A stretch of DNA of 64,000 bases from Paralvinella palmiformis (Eukaryota; Annelida; Polychaeta; Terebellida; Alvinellidae): NCBI GenBank assembly GCA_025642065.1, contig JAODUP010000048.1, positions 62,001 to 126,000 on the forward strand, read 5' to 3'. Made by a program: the position numbers and the translations under genes. A model generated the notes under the pieces. The model was not told the origin of the DNA. It made no database searches and was given only the letters and a program-made list of their open reading frames with translations. The first letter of the stretch is position 1, and each line of letters starts with the position of its first letter. Positions 1-13,600 of this stretch are shown here, piece after piece.

Positions 1-2256
1 TTTCATTGTTGGTTGCATGTTTTTTTCCATGTGTCATTTTGTTAATTGACTGCTAAAGGTTGGCATCTGTGGTTTTGGTGATTTAGACCAGCCATGAGTT
101 ATTCTATCGCATCTATCCCTGTGACTAAACTAGAAATATTGAAGTGAGGTGTGTTACTTTGTTGAGCTTCTTTTTTTCCATACCTATGACCAATGGGGCT
201 GATGTGTTAATTGTTATGATGGAAGAAGAATTCAAACCAAGTACAAGAATATATAACAAAAACTAAATGTATATTCCACTAAAACTGTATGTTGTATATG
301 AATTCATAACAACACAGCACAAATTGTACAATTATTAATTTTATTCATGTATGTACATAACTTGTATTCTATGTAAATGAAAGCATGTTAATTATGTCAT
401 GCAAACCCCACAATGCTATGGTATTGGGGAATGGAAAAAAAATATATAAATAAATCAAATCAAGTTCTTGTAAAAGCTACACCAACATGACCACAGTTTT
501 GCAACATGAAGATTAATATATTTTTCTTTCAAGACTTGGAACAGATTGTGATAAATTGGTGTGGTATTTTGTTTTAATAGTAAACAAATTCATTGCAACT
601 GATGCCTTTCACTTTTCAGGTAATGTTAGAAATGATTAACATTACTAAAATTATTTAAAAAATATATTAAAACCCCGAATAAGTCAGATACTTCCAACAT
701 GTATGTGTGTATATATACAGAGAGAGACGGAGACTGATTTTATAATTAAACATTGGTTTGCTGCAAAGAGACTATTATTATTAAAACTGATGATGAAATG
801 TCAGTCAATTTCCAAAATGAACACTGATTTGGTAGACAGTTTACTATTCCAAAGCATAAACAAATAAGACAGCTGTGGGCTAAAACTCAATAGTAACAGG
901 GAAATTTGGTATTCCAGCCAATTACTAGTTGGAGAGTGATCTAAACCCTCTAAACATTTCCCAATTATAATTTTTGGTCACCAATTCATCAGTTCCAGTC
1001 ATTTATTTGAAAGTACTGATATTTGCGGATATTTAAAAGTAGTTGCATAAATATGGTCTTGTAATAGATCATAACTATGTGTAATTCAAAACTGGATATT
1101 CTTAATGCAGCATTTCCTGTGTTTCACTTCTGGGAAACTGCTCCTATCACAGCATTTACTGTGATTGAGACACTGAAATTCCGTTTCGTAAGACATAAAA
1201 AAATCATGGAATCTACTGGACACTTCCTCTCCACACATGTGTTGCTGTTAATTTAACAGTAATCTTGAACTGCTGGCTGTAGTGCTACCTGCCATGTGCT
1301 ATAATTTAGTGTGTAGCGTACAGAGTAATGGAAGCCAGCACCCACCTGGCTATACGGAGCCTATTTATTTATGTATAATTTGGGGCATATTGTACACATC
1401 TCACGTAACTAAATAGCAACTCGTTGTGAAAATGTTTATTTTCTCTTGCATACTTTATCTGCTGTTCCCGTACCTGGGAGTCATGTTACCTTCACTTGGT
1501 GGTTCATTAGTTCTGTACCACCACACTTTAAGGCACAAAGATATCCGTTTTGCTATTCACAACTGTCCATCTCTCTAAACCCACAGCCTAATGCTTATTA
1601 GTGAAAGACTACCAAAATTTTGAAAAAAAGATACATTACAGATAAAATAAAATTGTTAATTCAACTGGAATATACCATTTCTGGAATAAGAAATGGTGTT
1701 TGAAAAAGATTCTGGTGGTTTAAAATGAAAGTTTTTGTTTTACTTGAAATGGAAAAATCTGAGTGGGATATTTCATTTTCCAATTAAAGGCTTCACATGT
1801 GATCTCTCTTGCATAGTGAAAAACCATTTAGCCACATTAAATTGTGTCTACTCTCCTGTTTGGGGGAGACTGTTGATACTAAACATAACCTAGAACATTG
1901 ATTGATGTAACTGTTGTACATTTCCACCTGCAGTCACCATATTGTATAAATATATTGTCCTGTGCATCATATCTGAAGATGAGTATCATAGTTCCACAGG
2001 CATGATTGTGAATCTTAAAAGGCATGTACATTTTTTGCTGCCATTATATCACAATACCAAAAGTTGGTCATTGTACAGGGTGACCCTCATTTAGCTCTGG
2101 CCCCCAAGTTATCCCGATACATTGCTCAGTGTCCAATTAACAAATCAGATGTTAATTAAATGTACCTTTATGTACAACAGCAGCAACTGTCCGTCTGTAT
2201 ACTGTGGTGTCAGTTATTTATAACATATGTATGACTTCTTTAGTTTGTACATTTTA

Positions 2257-2607
2257 CAACCTTGATCCAATTCCTAGTTGCTGGTATCTGGGACTCATGG
2301 TATGCTGCGAGTTGCAGCTATTATGGTATCATTCATTTGGTTCAAACTTGTTGAGCACAAACTTTGCATGGGAATATTTGGATACATTTTAGTTTGATAT
2401 TATCAATACAAATTAATCATAACTCCCACAAAACAACCTTGATCCAATTACTAGTTGCTGGTATCTGGGACTCATGGTATGCTGCAAGTTGCAGCTATTA
2501 TGGTATCATTCATTTGGTTCAAACTTGTTGAGCACAAACTTTGCATGGGAATATTTGGATACATTTTAATTTGATATTATTATACAAATTAATCATAACT
2601 CCCACAA
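2257..2607. repeat. Two-copy tandem repeat, 177-bp unit
   Basis: Copy 1 starts at 2257 and copy 2 at 2434, both with caaccttgatccaatt. The copies differ at only a handful of positions, so the duplication is recent. Confidence 0.9.
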
Positions 2608-3592
2608 TATATTTTCACAGTGGAGTGTTTTGGTGTTGATAACTGTTTGGCTGCAATATTTCACATACTACATAGTCTGCTAGACCTAGCTCTTTAACAA
2701 ATCCCAGTAGGTGGAGCTTTAAATAAGTGCGAAGATGGAGTTTGGCGGTGATGATCAAAAGAGATCCTTTGGGCAGAGGTATTAGAAATTGATAACAAAA
2801 AAGGCTTCCATATTATATTATAAATTTATATTATTCATTAGTTTGATGCTGACAATGGCATAACTAGGTCAAAGTTCTCAATCTAGTTTAGTTCTTTAAT
2901 CTAGTCGCGTTTTTCAGAAGAACAGTTTCTCAATGTGGCCAATTTCATTGAATGTTCATTGATTTGGCCACTAAATTTCTGATATCTTTGTTTTTCTGAT
3001 TCTCTGTTCCATGGGGGTATTTCTGCTTTGGTTTAAGGTGTTTTATTTTTGGGAACTGCTTGGTGTATTAGGACTGTCATGTGTAATAAAGTGGGCATAA
3101 GACATTTAACATTATATCTTTAATGTTGAAGTTCAGTGACAGATACTGAAAAGTGTATCACAAATGATGACTTGACCTAAACTACGTATTTCACTATTCT
3201 CACATTCCTGGGATAATCCACCTTCATTTCAAATTTTCAGGACTAATACAGCTATGCTCACAAATATCATAAGTGATGTCAAAACGTGTAAATCAGAGGG
3301 GTGCTCGAGTTAAAACAGCATCATCAAAGAGGTCGATCAAAATGTGTTCGCTTTGAGTAACATCAAACCAGCTAGGCCATGTTCCCACAGTATGCCTTTT
3401 ATGGGCCACCTCCTTCATGTTAAATAGATCTGCTGTCACAGAATATTGTTTTATTTTATCATGGATGGTTTGTTTTGTGCATCCAGGTTTTTTTTATACT
3501 TCCGAATGGATACATTTGCAACTCTTTCCCTCTTAGCTGTAATTGTGACGACACTAATGCTATTTTTGTAATGGTCCATATAGATATGGAAC

Positions 3593-3595
<3 letters not shown>

Positions 3596-3641
<46 letters not shown>
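3596..3641. repeat. (TA)n microsatellite
   Basis: About 23 uninterrupted TA units, followed by ttgatttcac. Confidence 0.98.
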
Positions 3642-3643
<2 letters not shown>

Positions 3644-4474
3644 ATTTCACACACATCGAGGTGTGGAACATGATTACTTTATAATTACTTGCCTATCTGT
3701 AAATTAATGACTATCTTGCGTCATCCATGTATTTGTTTAGATTGTCAGATCTTCTTACTTTTATATGAGGGGAGAGGGTGTGGTGTTCAGATGGAACAGC
3801 GGTTAGAGCACTACACTGTGGGTTCAGCCCTGTTTTAATGCTATTTTAATAGTTTAGCCATGATTCTCCCCCAACATTATACTGGCCACTACAGTATGTT
3901 TCTTGTCACTGGGTTGCCTATGTTGTCTGGGATCAAACTAATCTTTACTTGATAATGTCTTGAGGTGAGTGGGGGGGGGAGGGGGGTTGATCTGTCCTGA
4001 GCTTCCTGCCTGTCTTCAACCAAGTTGTTAACATCATTTTTACACATACAGTTCTATCAAAGCATACTTGTCAAAAATAACCTCAGGTTAGTTCATATGT
4101 TTCAAGTGCCATCTTGGAATATTACATTGCTGAAGTTTCAAAATAACATATATGGCATCTTTCAAAAACTTTTTCACCATTCTTTTTGTAATGGTATGAT
4201 TATGGGGATAACTTCCAGAGCTGCAAGAGAAAACATTGTGATAAGGTGGAAACAATAGATAATTGGGTTGTAAAAAATAATATAAGCTAATTGGTTGCCA
4301 ATTCATTTGTGAAAAGATTATTGTGTGTTAACAGTAAGATCAGTGCACAAGTTCATGGCTTGTCTCAAAATTGTGTAACAGGTTTAGCAGGAAGGTAATA
4401 GTATTCTTATTGTGTGTGTCATGATTTATATGAAGACAGGTTCACATAGTGAGTTTTTTTTTAAACTTTTGCAG

Positions 4475-4613
4475 TGCCTGGATCCCTGAGGAGCAGATCT
4501 GGTCATACATGACACACAAGGACAAGTTCATCCTGACAAATCGTGTTCCGCGTGGCTTTAAGGAGGCTGTTGAGTCTATTGAAGATGCCTTCAGGAGCTT
4601 ACCTCCATCACAG
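4475..4613 (+). CDS. GLYR1: GLYR1 exon: C-terminal part of the PWWP domain
   Basis: 46 codons plus the last base of a split codon (phase 2 entry, phase 0 exit). The acceptor is a T-rich tract ending in gcag and the donor is gtgtgt. The peptide reads [11 protein letters not shown]...; it aligns with the human segment that begins HAWIKVEQL, the last strand and helices of the PWWP fold. The helix stretch is [14 protein letters not shown] found no plausible preceding exon (aromatic-cage and PWWP signature) in positions 1-4474. Confidence 0.9.
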
Positions 4614-7600
4614 GTGTGTTATCTCATCTGTGAATGCTTGTGACTGTCATCTTTATATTTGTCTTGTGGTTTCATAAGTGATCTTCTGTGTTAAATCACG
4701 TTGTGTAAGTGTATACCTGCTCTATTCTTCATTGCATTTGTATGGCTTTACTCGTAGTGTAGTTGGCTCATTCCAGTGTTCAAATCTCAATGTAGCTATT
4801 TGTGAATGGTGTTTCATATGTCACGTATTAATGGGCATTTCAGTAGCACATTGGTTAAAGCATTGTGCTGCAAACCTATATATGTTGGGGCTCTAAACCA
4901 TCTCATAACTGTGTATCTGTGAGATTTGTTTTCATGGGAAGACGTCCTTCAGCCATGTGTTCCAGGTGTAACCAGTCCCAAGGCTAAACAATTCTACTCA
5001 GGTCAAGTCTTTTTAACCCTTGGACATTGCTTGGGCCATTGTGTTTGCAGAATGGACCTTAAACAATAGTGGAGAATGTGTGTGGCCAAAATGCCAGCTC
5101 ACAGACCAGTTTCAGTCTAGGTGTTATACAGGGGTTCATGGTTGATTCACTGTTGTTGTTTTTTAAAAGATCTTCAGCAGTAATCAATTAGAGGATTGGT
5201 TGCCCATAAAAGCTGCACTGATTTGATCAAATAAAAGAGATGGCTTAACCTAAAAATAACTGATCTGTGCACACAGTCCTCCTCTCCATCCAATCACTTA
5301 AAATTGTGTGCTGTATGTTCTAGATTGGCAGTCATCCAGTACAAACAGTTGGTCAGAGCCATTGTGTTAATACCAGCTACACTCAAGAGATCCTTGCCTG
5401 TAAATGTCAGCCTGGGAATGACTTCATTGAGATATCCAAGAGGTGAATGAATGATTTCATTGTTCACTTGCAGTGCTAGTCTCAGATTAGACATGGCCCG
5501 GGGAAATGAGTTGATGAAGTCTTTTATTAAAGGCTGAAACATCTGAGAGACAAGAGCAGTGCTAATTTTTATCCCAGGACCTGGTGGTCTGACAAGCAAT
5601 GTGCTGCCAACTGTACCAGTGGAGCTTCCCTCAGGTGTGTTGTACTCATCAGATAACTGTTGCTGCTTATATTTTTAATGACATTGGCATTTTATAGGAT
5701 TTCATTCAGTGATCCAGTTTTTGAAGGCATCCGTAAGTACCCTTTCGTCGTTTTGATGAAATGGTTGTTTTCGCTCTGATTCTTTGCTGATCTCAGAGCA
5801 GTATTGCTTCTAGGACACATTTTTGCAGGATTCCCACAATATTTTAGCATATGGCAGGAAAAAATCCCTGTGCACCACATGGTGCAGAATAAAATCCTAC
5901 GATGCAATATTGTAAGTGTTGTGTGCATTAACAATCTTCCTGTCACATATACTTTAATAATGCCTTACCTCACCAGTGTTCCAGCTAGGTTTTGAAAAGT
6001 ACAGGGTGCAGTTGGCAGCTGGAGGGCACTTTTATGTGTGAAAGGCACATCAGGTTTTTAGTTAACTTTGGCATTTAGTTAATATTCATGAAATGGAGCT
6101 TGTGACAGTATCATAATTACCAATAACACTGGGCACCCTATAAATACACAGAGCACAAAATAAAACGTACAGGGCGCAGTTAAATAGGGGCAGGGCGTTG
6201 CACCACCGTGTAATGGCCTAGCTGGAACACTGCAGAATTCGAACGTGGGTTTAGTTGCCAAAATTCCATCAAGACAAGTCAGTAATAAATTAAAAGAAAA
6301 ACACCCCAATGTTTGAATGACAGTTAAAACATCAAAATGTTAAGTGCCTGACTTTGACTATGAGTTAGAAGGAGATGAAAGCCCATAGAATATATAAAAA
6401 CGTGTCTTATCAATAGAATATTGAAGCATTTCTGTAGTCTTGTTTTTATGTTACAGATATAATTAAGTAAGTGATAGGCATACATTTAAGTGATAGGCAT
6501 ACATTTAAGTATGCTTACACTGTAAAACTATGTGTGTAGCTACCTCAAATAGGATACAAATGTCATCATTTTCAGTTCAGATACTCCTGGGGGTATGCAT
6601 TCATACCTCTAAATTGTTTTCATGCCAAGTGCCCATGTTACATTAAAATCTCCCATGTTTTTAATTAAAACTTAAGGGGGGATCTTCCCCACATTTGCTA
6701 GATCCTAGAAGCAACACTGTCAGAGGCTTCTGTGTTATTTACATGCTCAACCACTGGTTGCCATGGCCTCTGAAGACATGAGTTTAGATCCAGTCAGAGG
6801 ACTGGTGCCTGACATTTTATTTTACATTAAACTCTTTCGTGTAGCATAATGACATAAATTGTTTAATCACATAGTTTGACCATAGTTGCATTAAACACAA
6901 TCTTACCGGACATATCCGTTTGAAAAATGAATTTTATTGTAATGGCCATTTATTGCACTCCGGTTTCCCAGCATTATACAGCCCTAACTGATGATTTTCT
7001 TCCTGCTTTTGACTCAGCAGAGAACACACAGTGCAACATACACTGCATTCTGTAAGCATGTTGGTGAGGATGGATGTAGGCAGGTCTGGCTGGCCACCAC
7101 AATTAATATTTCAGCCATGCCAGGTCTACTGTTTAATGATGACGTTCAAAATTTGCATGTGTTGATTTTTTGTCAGTATACCCTAAATCTGTGCCTCTAT
7201 GAACATAAAGAAACATATGACCTGATTTGTTTTATAGTTTCATGGTATCAGCACTGTGCATGAGCCTTAATGTAAATAGAAGAATTCAAGTCAACATAAT
7301 CTCCTTGGGGCAGTTTTTTCTGGTTGAAAATATATTCCTTCGTTTAAATTAGATTATTTCCCTTCCTCATATTTATTGTTTACTTCTTATTTTATGCTTA
7401 TTGTGTGTGTGTGTGAGTCCAGTTTTTTCCTTATATTTCTACAAATTTAGTGCTAACATATAGGCGTTAGTACTGCATATTGAGGTGTCGTTTAACTAAA
7501 AGCCATCTTCATTCTTGGCAATCTGTTACAGTGGGTGAATGGCCTTTTGACTAAAGTCTGCCATTATCATCTAAGCGTTCCAGTCTGCTAATTGGTAGCC

Positions 7601-10600
7601 TGACACCAGCAAATGCTCTAAGAAATTGTTGTATGCAGCAGGGTAGCAGTCATGGGATGTTCTGTTATCTCCTGTGGACTGTCAGACGCTGGAACAATGA
7701 CAGATTACTCCTACGATGCACGAGAAAGTGTCTAAACTCACTAAAGGCACATTCTGTTGCTTAGCATTATCAAACTAATAACTGACTGATTGCTTTATTT
7801 AGCCTAGTTGCTGTTTTATCCTGTCAGTTGAGGCTGTAGAGTTTCTCCCTGTGGTACTAACACAATCAGACCTAAGCCATTTAAGGACAGATGTGACAGT
7901 CATCAGAATCTCTCTAAATGTGGGCATTTTTCATTTTACTCCTTGTGGAGATGTACATTTCTTATTTAATGTTTATAATAATGCAGGGATCTGCTGACTA
8001 ATAACATGTCCATTTCTTTTTCAGAGAGAGGAGCAGGCCAAGAACAAGTCTGGCTTAGACAGTGGTGAAAAGAAGGTACTAGGAACGATCTATTATATAA
8101 AACAACCGGTTAGCCCCTCACTGTTACCTCCTAAATGTGCCTGTCTAGATGTAGCGTTGTTGTGTATGGTATATTCATCCTTCTCTCTGATAACTATAGC
8201 AATAAATATGAACATAACATCCAGTATTTGGAATACCGATCAGTCCTATGCCATGGTTGTGTACTTGAGTCTACAGTAGTTAAGGTCTCAATCCTACACA
8301 TTCATCTGTGGTTCTTTAGTAGTTAATTTTCATGACAGGACTATTTTCAGTTTACGGTCATATTCTATTGAGTGACTGACAGAAGAAAAATTATTATTGG
8401 CACCGTTGGCATCTTCATAAAATGTCAGAGTACCAGGCCGTATGATTTATATTGTGATATATCAGATAATCCTGTACACACTAATGGTTTCCGCATGGAT
8501 GCAGTATGGCAATACTCTCTCTCTTTCTCATAGCATCATGTTGGCTTTGGCACTGACAACGATCCTAAGAAGCAGCTAGTTGTTATAATAATATCTGTAT
8601 AGAAGCTGTTGAATGCACGACTTTGTCTTGCATATGGAATTGTTTTCCTGTCCAAAACATAGCACTTGTCTTTGTCATTTTAGTTCAGCAACTTTGTGCT
8701 GCATCTAATAGCTGTCATAAGCTATTGAACCTCTGGTCCAGAAAAATATTTCATTGAATTTCTAATGCATGCGCGCTCATGTGTGTTATATGCTTACAGC
8801 TATATATGCTTTTTGTGTTGTCTAGTAACTGTGTTTTCTAATAAGCTTGAAGCATGATGACGTCAAAAAACTAAACAAACCAGCCGCTCTGCATTGTGGG
8901 ATTGATAGGGGTCCGCTGAGCGATAATACCGTGATAATCCCGCCATTTTAACCTTAAACGTCAATGATCCGGATCTGTTATAATCATGCCAAAAAATAAC
9001 TTCTGCGTACCGTTTAACTCTGCTTCAACACCGAAAAAGCCGGCACTTGAAAAATTGTGTTCCAAAACTGAAAATCAGATTATAACTATATGCTAATCGT
9101 CCGTCATTGCTACTTTATAAATGATAGTAAAGTTTGGTATTCAACATTGTACACCACATTACAATAATATTCACTGCACATAACAAAGACTGTTAAAATG
9201 TAATGTTCATAGTAAATCGCACTAAAATTATATTTAATGAAAAGAAGAAGAATAGAGACCAGTATATTGATAAATTTAATTATTATCTATGATCTGATGG
9301 ATGATAATATTGGTAAATTACACTTTATTTGCGCCTTTCACTGTTTCAGTCGATCCTTACACTGACACTGTAATTATAAATTTGACTCGCAGATTGTCAT
9401 TTCGAATTAAAACAACCCAATGCTTTCTCAGCGTTTCATCCCACGGCCAACACATGCCAACTTAAATGTTTATATTGCTTACTGGTGGCATGACAATACA
9501 GTATGCAGGAGTTATTTTTTGGCATGATTATAACAGATCTGGAACATTGACGTTTAAGGTTAAAATGGCGGGATTATCAGTGTTATCGGTCAGCGGACCC
9601 CCTATAAATCCCACAATGCAAAGCGCACCTGGTTTGTTTTGGTTTTTGACGTTATCATGCAATGGGTCTATTTACTTTCTCTAATTCATCTTTAATGGTT
9701 ATTTTGAATCTTTACTTAAACACTTTAAATGTTAGGTAGGAGGCAATATTGTAAAAAGTTAATCAGTGCCAAATTAATCATTGTCCAACTCACCAAGATG
9801 TTGCACCATGAGGTATTCATCTCTGAATTATTAAAATCTTTCCAGCACTACCCAGTCACATGTAAGTTAATTCATAATTATCTTAATGCCACTAAACTTG
9901 CTAAAACAATACCATGTTCAAGTCATCATCATGTGATCTGGCCCACAAACTGCTGGTATACATTAGTCTGTAATTCACATAAAATTTGAAACAAATTTAA
10001 ATAAGCTGTGTTTTATTGTGGCTAAATGAAACATGGTATATCTTAGTGACAGATGCTTCTAGTTGTAGCATATAGATGCTATTACTAACAGTCATATATT
10101 ACATTATGGAAACACCTACTGTTGTATGACCTAACTCTGCTAGACTGTGACAATAATACATTTCATCAGATTCACCTGGTCTGATTGTTACAACTGAATA
10201 TGTTGAGGTACAGTTGTTGCTTTCTTGTCACCAATTATTAAAGTTACTCAGAAGTATTGCTAATTAGACATTCCATTATTTAGATGAAAACATCTAAATA
10301 ATTTTGCCAGATAAAAATGTCTCTATTTTCTCATTTGCATGCGATGCTTTCATAAGGTTTCCCTCTCTCTAGCTTTCTACAAGGATCAACTACTGAGTTT
10401 GACTCCCAAAGCGTGAATAGACCTGATTTATAGTATGTTGTACAATGGTACACCATTGTGATATTTTATTGTGTGTATATTGTTTAAAATGTGACAATAT
10501 TTTGAAATGGTAAGATTTTCTTATCAAAATACAGTTTTTAATATCTTCTCTCCATTTTCTGTGGACTGTGTCAGGTGTTTTCCATTTCTTGTACATGAAA

Positions 10601-13600
10601 TTCACCACACTATAATCTTGAATTAGATGTTTATTTCTCCTTGTTTCAGATATTGTTTGTATGTACAATACAGTTTAGGATTATTGGAGAAATTTCTCAC
10701 TGAAGTTATTTTCAGGAACTGTGTAAGAAAAAAACCCATAGTGTGAAGACCACACTACTTTTTACTGTAGAAAGAACAGCAATGTCACTGACTGGCATGG
10801 TTACTATAAAGGAATGAGGGAAAAATAGACACAACTTACCTGAAATCATAAATTGAAATGCAAGAGGGTTTTCCCATGCATGAATCATTTGGTGGTGAAT
10901 TTAGATATTTTAGATATCCTTCTATAAATAATTTATAACTGATAACTTATTTTGTAACAAAAGTAAGTCATAACATACTTCATATTGTGCTATTACATTT
11001 CAAAATAAGATTTTTTATGTTTATTAACTTAGTTATCTACAATTTTTTATATTTAGGTAGCCATAATGTTTTGATCATACTTTTCATAGTACAATTTTTA
11101 GGCATGATTGAGTTTATTATTGCTACATTTTTCATCCTAATCATTATCATGATGATGGGCGTTTTTTTCTTAGACTTACTAAAATACCAGAAATAGATGT
11201 AGAAACTAAACCTGTAATTATCAGCATCCTGATATAGTTTGGGGGATATATATCTGACCATTAGACGGAAAATATGATCATTATCCAGTGTTTCTTTACC
11301 TTTTATTTGATTCCCACTGAATGTTTATCATATTACACTTATTGCTGGCGTAAAGTTCATTATTGCCTTCTTCAAAGGTCATTCATACAGTTGTAATGCC
11401 TGATCAGCAGATGCTGCACATTCTTCTTTGTCAATGGTTTAAGATGGTCTACATTTTTTTGGTAGTTGTCTAGGTTTTCCCTTGTATTCCTTTGAAGTAG
11501 CACTCATTTCAGCTTGGATTTAAACAGCCTGATCTACAGTACTTGGGAGCACTTGATGTTCCTTAGCTGTGGAAATGCCTTATTTGGGTTGCCGATGCTT
11601 TCTCTGACATGTCCAGGTGTGGCTCTTTGTCAGTGACACCAGCCAAGTAGATGAAGGCCTCTGGCTCTTTAAAAACACTTCTGGTGTTACTGAGTCAGTG
11701 TATTGTCTGTATTCACTATGATAAGCAGTTTGGTCTTTCATTTGTGGAAGTTATGGTTCATTTGTGAGGTGCTGCAGTTCTATTGTCTTGTACAGTCAGG
11801 TCCGTTATAACTCGAAATCGGATATAACACAGTCAGACCTTAACATTTAAAAGTCAGCAAATGATAAAAAAATTACTGGGAACATTTATGAAATAAACAG
11901 TTCTATGTAAGGTGAATACATGGACTCCTGCTTGTGCCCCTGTCTCGCTTTGCGGTCCACCTATAACACAGTCGACTGGTTGTGGACCCCAATGACTGTG
12001 TTATAACAGGATCCGACTGTACTAGTTAATATACACATCATTATTAAGATATTTAATCTTAAATGGTGCATATGTATTATGGAAGTAGATGCTTTAGCTC
12101 CTTTGGCACACACAGACACAAATGCACACACATACACATGTACATACCATTGTTTAATTGTGATGTGTCAGATTGCAGGGCATATTGTCTTTCACCTTTC
12201 GCAGACACATACATCAACTGCAATGTACTAGAGTCATTGTGTAACATTCTGAGTGACTGAAACAATTTCTCATTGCTACTCACTGGGGAGCGATACCCAT
12301 TTTGTTTCCGTTATATTAAGACACTGGTACTTTCCCCCTGTCTCTCATTAAGCCATTAACCTCTTGAAGAACATACTCATTGCAGCAGTCAACCATCTCG
12401 GATGCAAAAGTGAGATGGTATTCAAATATTTTCCTGTGTGACTGCCTTGACCAAAGTGTGCATGAAAGGTCAGTGGCAGGTTTGAAGTTATAGACCAGTT
12501 ATATCTTCATCTGTCACTCTACCTGTGGAACTTTCATGACCTGCCCTCTGGATAGATATAAATAAACTGGTTCACTCATAGCTAATCAAAGTGCTTAAAT
12601 GCAGCACTTGATGCTCGGCTTTTATCTTGCTTTATAAAATGACATCCTAGTTGGATTGAAAGCTGTAATATTGTTATCTTCTAGTCATGTTGCAGACTGT
12701 TCACAGCAGTGTTGTCATAACCCTTTGAGGGTAAGTTGTGTCTGTCTGGAATTTGATCATCTGGAAAGATCACCATTTATTTGTTCTGAAACATTGTATT
12801 TATGATCAAATGCACCGAGGAGTCAACAGTTAATTTATGGCACCTGTTAAGGTTAATTTTGCTGTATATTTCCTGGTATTTTTTCTTATTAACTGGATCA
12901 CACCAGATCATTTATACAGGCTCTCAGTCAATAGCTGATTATTTGTCCCCAAAGCAACCAATTTTATGTGAGTGTTATCTGTGTCATCTTAATTTTGATA
13001 TATTAGCTAACAGCAATTTTATTATACAGCTAAGAGACACTCCAAGGGTATCTCCAAAGGTGGCCAAAAGGAGATCCTCTACCCAGGGCTCAGGTGGCAA
13101 AGACACTCCACAAATTAAAAGATCTCGTCTTCAGGGGAAGTCCCCGTTGACGCCACAGTCACGACGCTCTGGAGAGGGTCTGACAAATTCTGCACGTGTG
13201 ATTTCCGTCAAACCGACAGTCAACCATGAGAAGGCAGCATCTTCCACAATACCCACATCAGTCTCACCGACATCAACAACAACTCCAAAAAAGTCACTTG
13301 ATGGCTGCGATTCATGGAGCACGAGTTTCAGCAGTTTTAAAAAGGTGAGAAACCAATTCCTGGCATTATGTCATCACACTTTTTTATTTATGGGGTTTAA
13401 AAAAAAATTTAATTTATATTTATCGATTCTCCAAAAGGAGAGTACAAGAATAAATCAGAATGAGCTTAACAATAACATTTGAGTGATCACATCCATACCA
13501 GTAAGAGAAAACTGATTAAAGTCCACACTATTATTATCTGCAGGAAATGTAACTATGGTGTTTTTGATTAGCTGCATAATTTCTATCACAGAAATCCCAG

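Larger units (their letters stand above)
1..4474. other. 5' part of the GLYR1 locus, probably intron; no exon seen
   Basis: AT-rich sequence without recognisable coding signal. It contains a 177-bp tandem duplication (2257-2607), a TA microsatellite (3596-3641) and a weak tRNA-SINE-like stretch at about 3785-3990 ('ggttagagcac' A-box-like). I searched by eye for the PWWP signature and found none. Confidence 0.5.

Noticed and set aside
3451..3684. Several frames reading YIYIYIYI
   Set aside because: They are translations of the TA microsatellite.
11390..11720. Possible LINE fragment on the minus strand
   Set aside because: Composition looks coding, but frames are short and no reverse-transcriptase or endonuclease motif could be identified.
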